DNA of 44,274 nt from Oscillospiraceae bacterium (GTDB lineage: Bacteria > Bacillota > Clostridia > Oscillospirales > Acutalibacteraceae). Both the position numbers and the translations under genes were made by a program. Below, piece by piece: positions 8,609 through 17,398 of the stretch. The notes beneath the pieces were generated by a model. The model did no database searches. It saw only the letters and a program-made list of their open reading frames with translations, and was not told the origin of the DNA. The DNA lies in contig DPOR01000016.1 of NCBI GenBank assembly GCA_003538135.1, forward strand, positions 1 to 44,274, given 5' to 3'. Each line of letters starts with the position of its first letter. Positions within the stretch are counted from its first letter, which is position 1.

Positions 8609-10609
8609 TTGGCAAAGCTTAAAATGAAGTGCATCGAGCTGCTCGCTCCGCTTGAGCAGAGCAAGGAGATAATCGACTGCCTTCAGCGTATGGGTACTGT
8701 CGAGCTGACCGACTGCGAAGAGAGCGAAGCTCTCTGCAAGCTGTCAACGGGTGTCACCGTTTCGACCTTCGAGCGGTACCTTGCGGCGGCGGAGAGCGCG
8801 CAGAAAACGCTCAACAAGTACGCCCCGCAGAAAAAGGGGCTTATACAGAGCCTCATGTCGTCGTTCGGCGGAAGAAAAGTGCTCGAGGTTTCGGAGTATC
8901 TTAAAAAAGCGGACGAGGCGGACGAGATTCTCCGCAAGTGCTATAAGATAAACTCGCTCGAGGCGGATATCCGCGAATATGCGGCGGACAATGTCCGCTG
9001 CCGCACCGCGATGGACGCGCTCGAACCGTGGCTGAAGCTCGATATCCCGATGAAATGCAAGGGCACGGAATCAACAGCGGTCTTTGTCGGCTCATTCCCG
9101 GTGCAATATGACGCTCAGTCGCTTCTTGAGGCGATAGCCGGGGCCGCGCCGGAGGCAAGCGAGGTCGACGCGCAGATAATCTCGGCATCGGCCGAGCGCA
9201 CGTGCGCAGTCGTGATGTGCCACAGGGAGTGCGAAAAGGAAGTTTTCGAGGCGCTGAGAGTCCTGAACTTCGCTTATCCGTCCGACCCGACGAAGCACCC
9301 GCCGCGCGTGAGATACGAACGGCTCGAAAAACAGACGGAGCAGAACAAAAAGGATTCCGAGGCGGCGCAGGCAGAAATAGTGAAGCTTGCGGACTGTTGC
9401 GACGATATCGGCTTCGTCATTGATTATTTTGCAATCAAGAAAGAAAAATATGCGGCTCTCGAGCGCATAGCCATGACAAACCGCATTTTTGTACTCACGG
9501 GATATATTCCGGAGAAGCGGGTATCGAAAGTGGTTGAGACGCTCGAAAAGAACTACACGGTGGCTATCGAGATAACCGAGCCGGACGCTCAGGCGGATGT
9601 GCCGGTGCTGCTCGAAAACAACGCTTTTGTCGCCCCCGTCGAGCCGATAACCGAAATGTATTCCATGCCCAACCGCGACGATGTGGACCCGAACCCCGTT
9701 ATGGCGTTCTTCTACTATGTGTTCTTCGGCATCATGCTTTCGGATGCGGGCTACGGAGTGATAATGGTTATCGCCATGCTCATAGCCAAGGCAAAGCTCA
9801 AGCTTGAGCCCAAGATGAAAAAGACGGTCAATATGTTCCTCTATTGCGGAATCTCGACCGTGTTCTGGGGCACGATGTTCGGCAGCTGGTTCGGAGACGC
9901 GCCGCAGGTCATAGCGCGCGAGTTCTTCGGCAAGGAGATAGGCTCGACGGCAGTCTGGTTCGAGCCGGTCAACGACCCGATGAAGCTGCTGCTCTATTCG
10001 TTCCTGTTCGGCATAATCCATCTGTTCGCGGGTCTCGCGGTCAGGTTCTATATGCTGTGGAAGGACGGCAAGAAGCTTGACGCATTCTGCGACGTCATTC
10101 CCGTCTATCTGCTTGTAGCGGGTATCGCACCCCTCGGTGCAGGCATAATAATCGATGTGCCGCAGACGCTTACAAATGTCGGCAAATATGTTGCCCTTGT
10201 CGGCGCGGTGCTGACTGTTTTGACAAGCGGACGAAGCTCGAAGAATATTATCGGCAAGCTCGGAGGCGGACTCTACGGACTCTATAACACGGCGTCCGGC
10301 TATCTCGGAGATATCCTCTCCTATTCACGTCTGCTTGCGCTCGGACTTTCAACCGGCGTTATAGCTACCGTCATAAACCTGCTCGGCACAATGCCCGGCA
10401 ACAAGATAGCAAAGCTCATACTGTTTATCGGAGTTTTCCTGCTCGGACATACGGCGAATATCGCAATAAACCTTATCGGAACCTATGTCCACACGAACAG
10501 ACTTCAGTATGTTGAATTCTTCTCAAAATTTTATGAGGGCGGAGGACGCTCCTTCACCCCCTTAAAAGCAGATACAAAACATTTCAGATTCAAGGAGGAA
10601 ATACAATAA
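8609..10609 (+). CDS. ntpI: V-type ATPase subunit I (membrane stator, a-subunit)
   Basis: A 666-residue membrane stator subunit that carries the ion half-channels. Residues 1-~350 are the soluble arm and ~365-660 hold the membrane helices. The essential arginine is in the conserved SYSRLLALGLSTG segment (R574). The start is TTG at 8609, decided by a perfect AGGAGG (8596-8601) with a 7-nt spacer; no better ATG is nearby. The stop overlaps the start of subunit K by one base, implying translational coupling. The family's usual length is about 650 residues. Confidence 0.92.
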   Translation: MAKLKMKCIELLAPLEQSKEIIDCLQRMGTVELTDCEESEALCKLSTGVTVSTFERYLAAAESAQKTLNKYAPQKKGLIQSLMSSFGGRKVLEVSEYLKKADEADEILRKCYKINSLEADIREYAADNVRCRTAMDALEPWLKLDIPMKCKGTESTAVFVGSFPVQYDAQSLLEAIAGAAPEASEVDAQIISASAERTCAVVMCHRECEKEVFEALRVLNFAYPSDPTKHPPRVRYERLEKQTEQNKKDSEAAQAEIVKLADCCDDIGFVIDYFAIKKEKYAALERIAMTNRIFVLTGYIPEKRVSKVVETLEKNYTVAIEITEPDAQADVPVLLENNAFVAPVEPITEMYSMPNRDDVDPNPVMAFFYYVFFGIMLSDAGYGVIMVIAMLIAKAKLKLEPKMKKTVNMFLYCGISTVFWGTMFGSWFGDAPQVIAREFFGKEIGSTAVWFEPVNDPMKLLLYSFLFGIIHLFAGLAVRFYMLWKDGKKLDAFCDVIPVYLLVAGIAPLGAGIIIDVPQTLTNVGKYVALVGAVLTVLTSGRSSKNIIGKLGGGLYGLYNTASGYLGDILSYSRLLALGLSTGVIATVINLLGTMPGNKIAKLILFIGVFLLGHTANIAINLIGTYVHTNRLQYVEFFSKFYEGGGRSFTPLKADTKHFRFKEEIQ

Positions 10610-11103
10610 TGTCTATTTTTTCAAGTCTCGGAACGTCAATAGCAGTTCTCGGCGCCGCTCTTGCGGCTATACTCTCCGGTATGGGCTCCGCAAAGGGAGT
10701 CGGCCTCGTCGGTCAGGCCGGCGCGGGCGTCATCACGGAGGATCCCTCGAAGTTCGGTAAGGTGCTTATCCTTCAGATTCTCCCCGGTACTCAGGGTCTT
10801 TACGGCTTCCTGACCGCGTTCCTTGCGCTCAACAGAATGGGCGTCATAGGCAGCGGCTTTGAGCCTCTCTCGATAGAAAAAGGTCTTATGATGTTTGCGG
10901 CTTGTATGCCCATAGCAATAGTCGGTTACTTCTCCGCGATAGCACAGGGCAAGACCGCAGCGGCAGGCGTCAGCATCATAGCCAAGAAGCCCGACCAGAA
11001 CGGTAAGGCTATAACCATGGCGGCAATGGTCGAGACCTACGCCGTTATCGCCCTGCTTGTCTCGATCCTTTCCATCTTCAGCATCAGCGGACTCAATATC
11101 TGA
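10609..11103 (+). CDS. ntpK: V-type ATPase subunit K (16-kDa rotor ring), Na+-type
   Basis: A 164-residue, four-helix double-hairpin proteolipid that forms the rotor ring. It keeps the set of residues that bind Na+ in E. hirae NtpK: L58, T61, Q62 and Y65 in LPGTQGLYGF, Q113 in AIAQGK, and the ion-carrying glutamate E142 in MVETYAV. This suggests Na+ rather than H+ coupling; the residue-by-residue match is from memory of NtpK. As in other V-type rings only the second hairpin carries the carboxylate. CAAGGAGGAAATACA precedes the ATG. Subunit E follows after 44 bases. Confidence 0.92.
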   Translation: MSIFSSLGTSIAVLGAALAAILSGMGSAKGVGLVGQAGAGVITEDPSKFGKVLILQILPGTQGLYGFLTAFLALNRMGVIGSGFEPLSIEKGLMMFAACMPIAIVGYFSAIAQGKTAAAGVSIIAKKPDQNGKAITMAAMVETYAVIALLVSILSIFSISGLNI

Positions 11104-11147
11104 TCTGACGAAAAAAACGGCGTATTTGCGCCGGCGAAAGGGATGAA

Positions 11148-11735
11148 ATGATGAGCGGACTTGACAGAATAATTGAAAAAATAAACGCCGATTCTCTGGC
11201 AAGCTGCCGCGAGATAGCGGATCAGGCGCAGAAAAGGGCGCAGGATATCGTCAGCGATGCGGATGAGCGCGCCGAGCAGGTCTATGCCGAGATTATAGCG
11301 GACGCCGAGAAAAAGGCGCAGTCGATAATGACGATGTCCGAGGCGAATGTCAGCGGTATTGCCCGCAGGGCGGAGCTCTCGGCAAAGGTTGAAGCGGTGG
11401 ACGCGGCGATAGAGGCGGCGTATGACGCCATGTGCGATATGGGCGCGGACGAGTATTTCGCGGCGCTCGAAAAGCTCGCCGTCAGAAATGCCGGAAAGGG
11501 CGAAGGGGAGCTGCGACTCTCAAAGAGAGACCTTGACCGCGTGCCCTCGGGCTTTGCGGACAGGATAAACGCTGCGCTCACGGACGGCTCGGTGAAGCTC
11601 TCCGGGCAGAGCGCGGATATCGACAACGGCTTTATCCTCGTCTACGGCGATATTGAGATAAACTGCACCTTCAGAGCGCTCATAAACGAGCAGAAGGACA
11701 TTGTCCGCGAGAAGGTCTGCGGCGTGATATTTTAA
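11148..11735 (+). CDS. ntpE: V-type ATPase subunit E (peripheral stalk)
   Basis: A 195-residue stalk subunit. The first ~95 residues form a charged Ala/Glu-rich coiled coil that pairs with the small G/H-like subunit. The C-terminal half is a globular domain ending in a GFILVYGDIEINCTFRALI segment typical of the family. Two ATG codons stand in tandem (11148 and 11151) behind GAAAGGGATGAA; either could initiate. Length fits the usual ~190-200 residues. Fourth gene of the operon, between K and C as in ntp. Confidence 0.9.
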   Translation: MMSGLDRIIEKINADSLASCREIADQAQKRAQDIVSDADERAEQVYAEIIADAEKKAQSIMTMSEANVSGIARRAELSAKVEAVDAAIEAAYDAMCDMGADEYFAALEKLAVRNAGKGEGELRLSKRDLDRVPSGFADRINAALTDGSVKLSGQSADIDNGFILVYGDIEINCTFRALINEQKDIVREKVCGVIF

Positions 11736-11750
11736 ACGGCGGTGAGAAAT

Positions 11751-12722
11751 ATGCATGAAAATGAATATGCCTACGCCGTAGCGCGAGTCAGAGCCAACGA
11801 AGTGAATCTGCTCTCTCCCGCCGAAACGGAACAGCTTATAACGGCCGAGAGCTATGATGCGGCTCTGCGTCTGCTTGGCGACAAGGGCTGGCATACCGAC
11901 GGCGTCGGCCATGACTACGCACCGATGCTCGAGGAGCATATGAGCGAGGCATGGCAGCTGCTCGAGGAGAGCGCGCCGGATGCGTCGCTGCTCGATGCGC
12001 TTGTTATCAACAACGATTTCTTCAATCTCAAGGCGGCGCTAAAGGCGAAGTTTTCAGACCTCGACCCTTCCGACTACGTTGTAAGACCGAGCGTATGGAA
12101 CCCCGAGGAGATAATCGGCTGTGTCGTGCAAAATGAGCTCGATTCCCTGCCCGAGTGCATGAGAGAATGTGCAAAGGCGGCGTATGACGCGATAGTCAAG
12201 CTCGAGAGCGGCAGACTTGCGGATACCGTGATAGACACGGCGGCGCTGAAAACGAGAAAGCAGTTCGCCGAAAAGAGCGGGAGCGGGCTTCTGATGAAGG
12301 AGGTCGAGCTCTCATCTGCGGCCGCAAACATAAAGACTGCTCTGCGCTGCGCCTCAACGGGGAGAACGGCGGATTATATCAAAAACGCGCTCTGCCCGTG
12401 CGAGAGCTTCAGCTCGGATGAGCTGATTCAGGCGGCGTTCGAGGGCGTTGACGCGGTTGCCGAGCTGCTCGCAAATACCGAATTCGGTTCCCTTGCGGAC
12501 AGCCTCAAGGAGGGTCTTACCGCTTTCGAAAAGAAGTGCGACGAGCTTTCGGCGCAGCAGATGACCGAAGCGAAATATACCGCCTTCGGCCCCGACCCGC
12601 TCGCGGCCTATTACAGCGCCGTAGAGACGGAGACTAAAAATGTCAGAGTTATATTATCTGCGAAGCTCAACGGCTTTTCCGCAGATACAATAAGAGCGAG
12701 AGTGAGGGAAGTCTATGCATAA
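11751..12722 (+). CDS. ntpC: V-type ATPase subunit C (d-like, rotor socket)
   Basis: A 323-residue subunit that links the central shaft to the K ring. The protein is helical with the repeated three-domain layout of the C/d family (YAVARVRANE start, NNDFFNLKAALKAK, repeated Leu-rich helices). I chose ATG 11751 because GGTGAG lies at the right distance. A GTG at 11742 would add three residues but has no ribosome site. The last 8 bases overlap the start of subunit F, implying coupled translation. Confidence 0.9.
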   Translation: MHENEYAYAVARVRANEVNLLSPAETEQLITAESYDAALRLLGDKGWHTDGVGHDYAPMLEEHMSEAWQLLEESAPDASLLDALVINNDFFNLKAALKAKFSDLDPSDYVVRPSVWNPEEIIGCVVQNELDSLPECMRECAKAAYDAIVKLESGRLADTVIDTAALKTRKQFAEKSGSGLLMKEVELSSAAANIKTALRCASTGRTADYIKNALCPCESFSSDELIQAAFEGVDAVAELLANTEFGSLADSLKEGLTAFEKKCDELSAQQMTEAKYTAFGPDPLAAYYSAVETETKNVRVILSAKLNGFSADTIRARVREVYA

Positions 12723-13029
12723 GATAGCCGTTATGGGAGACAGAGACAGTATCTTCGGCTTTGCCTCTCTCGGAATGCACATCTTCCCCGTCGACGAACC
12801 GTCCGAGGCGGCGCCGATGCTCCACAAAATGGCGGAGAGCGGGTATGCGGTGATATTTATCACGGAGGCTCTGGCCTCCGGGCTCGAAAACGAGCTTGAA
12901 CGCTACCGCACAAGACCTCTGCCCGCGATAGTGCCCATTCCCGGAGTCAAGGGGAACACGGGCATGGGTATGAAGAATGTCAGCAGCTCCGTACAAAAGG
13001 CGGTCGGCTCGGACATTCTGGACAAATAA
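12715..13029 (+). CDS. ntpG: V-type ATPase subunit F (central shaft, NtpG type)
   Basis: A 104-residue protein with the CheY-like alpha/beta fold of subunit F: KIAVMGDRDSIFGFASLG at the start and GYAVIFITEALA in the middle. It sits against subunit D in the central rotor shaft. It overlaps subunit C by 8 bases and lies just before the catalytic A subunit, matching ntpG in E. hirae. Confidence 0.9.
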   Translation: MHKIAVMGDRDSIFGFASLGMHIFPVDEPSEAAPMLHKMAESGYAVIFITEALASGLENELERYRTRPLPAIVPIPGVKGNTGMGMKNVSSSVQKAVGSDILDK

Positions 13030-13060
13030 TGACGCTCGACTGAAAGGCGTGATAACTGAT

Positions 13061-14833
13061 ATGACTACTGGAAAGATTTCAAAAATAGCCGGCCCGCTCG
13101 TTGTTGCGACAGGTATGCGCGAGGCGAATATGTTCGACGTTGTGCGCGTCAGCGACAGCAAGCTTATCGGCGAAATAATAGAGATGCACGGCGACAGAGC
13201 CTCGATTCAGGTCTATGAGGAGACCTCGGGACTCGGCACGGGCGAGCCCGTCGAGTCAACGGGCGAGCCGCTTAGCGTCGAGCTCGGCCCCGGACTTATC
13301 GAGGGCATTTTCGACGGCATTCAGCGCCCGCTCGAAAAGATACGAGAGCTCGTCGGCAACAGCCTTGTCAGAGGTATAGAGGTGCCCGCTCTCGACAGAG
13401 ATAAAAAGTGGCATTTCGTGCCCAAGGTGAAGCCCGGCGACAAGGTCGTCGGCGGAGACATTCTCGGCACCGTGCAGGAGACCGAGATAGTCGAACACAG
13501 AATAATGGTGAAGCCCGGCGTTGTCGGCACGGTAAAGGCGATAGCCGAGGGCGATTACACAGTCACAGAGCAGATAGGCTCGATAGAGACCGCAAACGGC
13601 GATGAGCTGCCCGTAACGCTCATGCAGAAGTGGCCCGTGCGCCGCGGCAGACCGTTTGAAAAGAAGCTCGCGCCGAATGTTCCGCTCGTCACCGGTCAGC
13701 GCGTCGTCGATACGCTCTTCCCGATAGCCAAGGGCGGCGTCGCGGCGATTCCTGGCCCGTTCGGAAGCGGAAAGACCGTCACTCAGCATCAGCTTGCAAA
13801 GTGGGCTGAGGCGGATATAGTCGTCTACATCGGCTGCGGCGAGCGCGGCAACGAGATGACCGACGTCTTGAACGAGTTCCCCGAGCTTATCGACCCGCAT
13901 ACGGGCAAGTCGCTCATGGAGCGTACCGTGCTTATCGCAAACACCTCGGATATGCCAGTCGCCGCGCGTGAAGCGTCGATATATACGGGCATCACGATAG
14001 CGGAATATTTCAGAGACATGGGCTATTCCGTCGCCCTCATGGCGGACTCGACCTCCCGTTGGGCAGAGGCTCTGCGCGAGATGTCCGGCAGACTTGAGGA
14101 AATGCCCGGCGAGGAGGGCTATCCCGCATATTTGGGCAGCCGACTTGCCCAGTTCTACGAGCGCGCGGGACGCGTTGTGTCCCTCGGCTCCGACGGACGC
14201 GAGGGCGCGCTCTCGGTCATAGGCGCGGTTTCGCCTCCCGGCGGTGATATTTCGGAGCCCGTCTCTCAGGCGACATTGAGAATAGTCAAGGTTTTCTGGG
14301 GACTTGATTCCGCTCTCGCATATAAGCGACACTTCCCGGCGATAAACTGGCTGACGAGCTACTCGCTCTACGCCGACTCGCTCGGAAGCTGGTTCAATGA
14401 CAATGTCTCCGAGGAGTGGACTTCGCTTCGCGCAAGGCTCATGGCTCTGCTCTCCGACGAAGCCTCGCTCGATGAGATAGTCAAGCTCGTCGGTATGGAC
14501 GCTCTTTCCCCGACCGACAGACTCAAGATGGAGACAGCCCGCTCGATACGCGAGGACTTCCTGCATCAGCTCGCTTTCCACGAGGTTGACACATATTCGT
14601 CTCTTCGCAAGCAGTACCTTATGATGAAGCTTGTCCTGCGCTTCTATGACGGCTCTCTCGACGCTCTCAAAAAGGGCGCGAATATAGAGAAGCTTGTCTC
14701 GATACCCTCGAGAGAGAGCATCGGACGCTTCAAATATGTCCATGAAAATGACATTGAGGACACATATAAAACAGTCTGTGCGGCGATAGATTCCGAGATA
14801 AAAGCCGCTGTTGACGCAAGGGAGGATTACTGA
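13061..14833 (+). CDS. ntpA: V-type ATPase catalytic subunit A
   Basis: The 590-residue ATP-hydrolysing subunit. The P-loop GPFGSGKT is at residues 232-239, the family's non-homologous insert is present (~residues 110-190), and ADSTSRWAEALREMSGRLEEMP is the conserved nucleotide-site segment. I set the start at ATG 13061 because the protein then begins TTGKISKIAGPLVV, as known A subunits do, and AAGGCGTGAT lies upstream; the longer frame from 12977 would overlap subunit F and adds unrelated residues. The TGA stop and the ATG of subunit B share one base. Confidence 0.95.
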   Translation: MTTGKISKIAGPLVVATGMREANMFDVVRVSDSKLIGEIIEMHGDRASIQVYEETSGLGTGEPVESTGEPLSVELGPGLIEGIFDGIQRPLEKIRELVGNSLVRGIEVPALDRDKKWHFVPKVKPGDKVVGGDILGTVQETEIVEHRIMVKPGVVGTVKAIAEGDYTVTEQIGSIETANGDELPVTLMQKWPVRRGRPFEKKLAPNVPLVTGQRVVDTLFPIAKGGVAAIPGPFGSGKTVTQHQLAKWAEADIVVYIGCGERGNEMTDVLNEFPELIDPHTGKSLMERTVLIANTSDMPVAAREASIYTGITIAEYFRDMGYSVALMADSTSRWAEALREMSGRLEEMPGEEGYPAYLGSRLAQFYERAGRVVSLGSDGREGALSVIGAVSPPGGDISEPVSQATLRIVKVFWGLDSALAYKRHFPAINWLTSYSLYADSLGSWFNDNVSEEWTSLRARLMALLSDEASLDEIVKLVGMDALSPTDRLKMETARSIREDFLHQLAFHEVDTYSSLRKQYLMMKLVLRFYDGSLDALKKGANIEKLVSIPSRESIGRFKYVHENDIEDTYKTVCAAIDSEIKAAVDAREDY

Positions 14834-16206
14834 TGCCTAAAGAATACAGAACTATTCAGGAGGTTTCGGGACCTCTTATGCTCGTGCGCGAGGTCGAGGG
14901 AGTTAAGTATAACGAGCTCGGCGAAATAGAGCTTGCAAACGGCGAGACCCGCCGCTGCCGCGTGCTTGAAATAGACGGCACGAACGCACTTGTTCAGCTG
15001 TTTGAAAATTCCGCCGGAATCAACCTCGCCAACAGCAAGGTGCGCTTCTCCGGCAGGCAGATGGAGCTCGGCGTTTCGCCCGATATGCTCGGCCGCGTCT
15101 TTGACGGACTCGGCAGACCCATAGACGGCGGCCCCGAGATAATCCCCGAGAAGAGAATGGATGTCAACGGCCTGCCGATGAATCCGGCCGCCAGAAGCTA
15201 TCCGCAGGAGTTCATACAGACCGGTATCTCCGCCATTGACGGACTTAATACCCTCGTCAGAGGTCAGAAGCTGCCGATATTCTCGGCCTCCGGTCTGCCC
15301 CATGCAAACCTCGCGGCTCAGATAGCGCGTCAGGCAAAGGTGCTCGGCGATAACGAGCAGTTCGCTGTTGTCTTTGCGGCTATGGGTATAACCTTCGAGG
15401 AGTCGAACTACTTCGTCGAGAGCTTCAGAAGCACCGGCGCGCTCGACAGAACCGTTATGTTCTCGAACCTCGCAAACGACCCCGCCATCGAGCGTATCGC
15501 AACGCCCAAGATGGCTTTGACCGCCGCGGAATATCTCGCGTTTGACCGCGGGATGCACGTCCTTGTTATATTGACCGATATCACGAACTACGCGGACGCT
15601 CTGCGTGAAGTCTCGGCGGCGCGAAAGGAAGTTCCCGGCCGCCGCGGATATCCCGGCTATATGTACACCGACCTCGCGTCTATATATGAGCGCGCAGGCA
15701 GGCAGAAGGGCAAGCCCGGCAGCATAACGATGATTCCTATTCTCACCATGCCCGAGGATGATAAGACCCATCCCATTCCCGACCTTACGGGCTACATCAC
15801 CGAGGGTCAGATAATCCTCAGCCGTGAGCTTTACAGAAAGAGCATCAATCCGCCTATCGACGTTCTGCCGTCCCTGTCCCGACTTAAAGATAAGGGTATC
15901 GGCGAGGGCAAGACGAGAGCCGACCACTCGAACACGATGAACCAGCTGTTCTCCGCGTATGCGCGCGGTAAGGACGCAAAGGAACTCATGGTTGTTCTTG
16001 GCGAGGACGCGCTGACGGATATGGATAAGCTCTACGCAAAGTTTGCGGACGAATTCGAGAAGGAATATGTCTCGCAGGGCTTTGACACCGACCGCAGCAT
16101 CGAGGACACGCTCAACATCGGCTGGAAGCTCCTCTCGATACTTCCGCGCAGCGAGCTCAAGCGTGTCAGCGACGAGTTCCTCGATAAGTATTACGGCAAG
16201 TTCTGA
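14833..16206 (+). CDS. ntpB: V-type ATPase subunit B (regulatory)
   Basis: The 457-residue non-catalytic partner of subunit A in the hexameric head. It has the family segments GPLMLV, MLGRVFDGLGRPIDGGP, the degenerate P-loop region FSASGLPHANLAAQIARQA (no classical GxxxxGKT, as expected for B) and YPGYMYTDLASIYERAGR. The length matches the usual ~460 residues. Translation is coupled to A through a one-base overlap of stop and start, which fits the need for equal amounts of both. Confidence 0.95.
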   Translation: MPKEYRTIQEVSGPLMLVREVEGVKYNELGEIELANGETRRCRVLEIDGTNALVQLFENSAGINLANSKVRFSGRQMELGVSPDMLGRVFDGLGRPIDGGPEIIPEKRMDVNGLPMNPAARSYPQEFIQTGISAIDGLNTLVRGQKLPIFSASGLPHANLAAQIARQAKVLGDNEQFAVVFAAMGITFEESNYFVESFRSTGALDRTVMFSNLANDPAIERIATPKMALTAAEYLAFDRGMHVLVILTDITNYADALREVSAARKEVPGRRGYPGYMYTDLASIYERAGRQKGKPGSITMIPILTMPEDDKTHPIPDLTGYITEGQIILSRELYRKSINPPIDVLPSLSRLKDKGIGEGKTRADHSNTMNQLFSAYARGKDAKELMVVLGEDALTDMDKLYAKFADEFEKEYVSQGFDTDRSIEDTLNIGWKLLSILPRSELKRVSDEFLDKYYGKF

Positions 16207-16232
16207 ATCCATATGGGAAGAAGTGATAGACT

Positions 16233-16904
16233 ATGGCGGTAATGAACGTGAACCCCACGCGAATGGAGCTTACAAACCTCAAGCGCAAACTTTCCACGGC
16301 GCGCAGGGGACATAAGCTGCTCAAAGACAAGCGCGATGAGCTCATGCGCCGCTTCCTCGATCTCGTAAAAGAGAATAAGGCTCTTCGCATCCGTGTGGAA
16401 GAGGGGATAAAGCAGGCGAACGTCAACATGGAGATAGCCAGAAGCGCCATGAACGACAAGAGCCTGAGCGTCGCCATGATGCTCCCCACGCAGGAGATGA
16501 GCCTCGAGAGCTCGGAGAAAAACGTGATGAGCGTTATGATTCCGGTTTTCGATGTTCAGTACAAGACTGCCGACAGGAACGACATCTATTCCTACGGAAC
16601 GGCGTTCACCTCGGCGGAGCTTGACAATGCGGTCAGCGCGCTTTCGGAGATAATGCCCGATATGCTGAGACTTGCGGAGATCGAGAAGTCGTGCCAGCTG
16701 CTCGCGGGCGAGATAGAAAAAACGCGCCGCAGGGTCAACGCCCTTGAGCACGTTATGATCCCTCAGTATGAGGAGACGATAAAGTATATCTCGATGAAGC
16801 TCGACGAGAACGAGCGCAGCACAACAACGCGCTTGATGAAGGTCAAGGATATGATGCTCGAGCAGGCGCACCACTACGACGACCCGTTCGGAATGGAAGC
16901 GTAG
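16233..16904 (+). CDS. ntpD: V-type ATPase subunit D (central shaft)
   Basis: A 223-residue central-shaft subunit with long N- and C-terminal helices that form the rotor axle. The start (NVNPTRMELTNLKRKLSTARRGHKLLKDKRDELMR) is diagnostic of the family. It is the last gene of the operon. No typical terminator is seen directly after it; the hairpin at 16950-16975 lacks a T tract, so some read-through into the tRNA gene is possible. Confidence 0.95.
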   Translation: MAVMNVNPTRMELTNLKRKLSTARRGHKLLKDKRDELMRRFLDLVKENKALRIRVEEGIKQANVNMEIARSAMNDKSLSVAMMLPTQEMSLESSEKNVMSVMIPVFDVQYKTADRNDIYSYGTAFTSAELDNAVSALSEIMPDMLRLAEIEKSCQLLAGEIEKTRRRVNALEHVMIPQYEETIKYISMKLDENERSTTTRLMKVKDMMLEQAHHYDDPFGMEA

Positions 16905-16917
16905 GAGCATAAATCTG

Positions 16918-16946
16918 TTGACAAACATCGGATAATGCAATATAAT
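16918..16946 (+). promoter_or_regulatory. Consensus promoter of tRNA-Leu
   Basis: TTGACA, a 17-nt spacer and TATAAT: a perfect sigma-A consensus, 38 bases before the tRNA. A 9-bp hairpin (16950-16958 with 16967-16975) lies between it and the tRNA. Without a T tract it may be a weak end for the ATPase operon or a feature of the tRNA precursor's 5' end. Confidence 0.85.
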
Positions 16947-16983
16947 ATTAACCGCCGATAAGACTTTCGGCGGTTGATTATAT

Positions 16984-17070
16984 GCGGGCGTGGCGAAATC
17001 GGCAGACGCAAGGGACTTAAAATCCCTCGGTGGTGACACCGTACCGGTTCAAGTCCGGTCGCCCGCACCA
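16984..17070 (+). tRNA. tRNA-Leu (anticodon UAA)
   Basis: An 87-nt cloverleaf with the acceptor stem GCGGGCG/CGCCCGC, a long class II variable arm around GGTGGTGACACC, the GGTTCAAGTCC T arm and an encoded CCA end (17068-17070). The anticodon loop puts TAA at 17018-17020, so it reads UUA. Confidence 0.97.
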
Positions 17071-17106
17071 TGAAAAAAGCATTTGCGGTTGCAAATGCTT
17101 TTTTCA
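17071..17106 (+). terminator. Terminator of tRNA-Leu
   Basis: A perfect 16-bp inverted repeat (17071-17086 with 17091-17106) around GGTT. The stem starts with an A run and ends with TTTTTT, so it can work on both strands. It begins on the base after the tRNA CCA. Confidence 0.85.
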
Positions 17107-17276
17107 GTGAAATTTGTTCCGTCGGAACGAGTGAAATATCTTCGATGTGAAATATTTGCTCCGTAAATGTGAAATACGCCTGTGGCGTGTGAAAGCGTTG
17201 CGGAGGTGAGGATTTGTTTCACATTCACTTGATGCGAAGCGTCAAATTTCACAATTTGCAGAGCAAATTATTTCAC
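17107..17276 (+). repeat. Array of GTGAAAT boxes separated by mini-hairpins
   Basis: Five forward boxes GTGAAAT/G (17107, 17131, 17147, 17169, 17189) are followed by three reverse boxes TTTCAC (17217-17222, 17247-17252, 17271-17276). Most gaps are small palindromes: GTTCC-GTC-GGAAC, ATC-TTC-GAT, ATTT...AAAT, ACGCC-TGT-GGCGT, TTGATGC-GAA-GCGTCAA and AATTTGC-AGA-GCAAATT. The forward and reverse halves could fold back on each other. No coding content is supported. Bases 17277-17344 continue with short GAGCGAAGCGAAC-like motifs. Confidence 0.8.
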
Positions 17277-17344
17277 CGTGAGCGAAGCGAACAGCAACAT
17301 TTCGGAGCGCAAGCGACATCATCGGGCGCACAGCGTCGGCGTCA

Positions 17345-17373
17345 TTGAACAATGTTCGGATTTATGATACACT
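17345..17373 (+). promoter_or_regulatory. Promoter left in front of a decayed gene
   Basis: TTGAAC, a 17-nt spacer, TACACT, followed by AGGTGAT (17386-17392) at ribosome-site distance from the degraded start at 17399. Confidence 0.55.
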
Positions 17374-17398
17374 GTCTATATAAACAGGTGATACGAAT

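Noticed and set aside
12977..13060. Longer start for V-ATPase subunit A at 12977
   Set aside because: It would overlap subunit F by 53 bases in another frame and adds residues unlike any A subunit; ATG 13061 gives the family's normal start and length.
13256..16212. Long minus-strand frames opposite V-ATPase subunits A and B
   Set aside because: They lie entirely antisense to strongly conserved genes and arise from GC-rich codon bias; no motif or ribosome site supports them.
17107..17276. CRISPR array
   Set aside because: Units are only 7 bases, spacing varies from 9 to about 20 bases, spacers are palindromes, orientation changes halfway and there are no cas genes.
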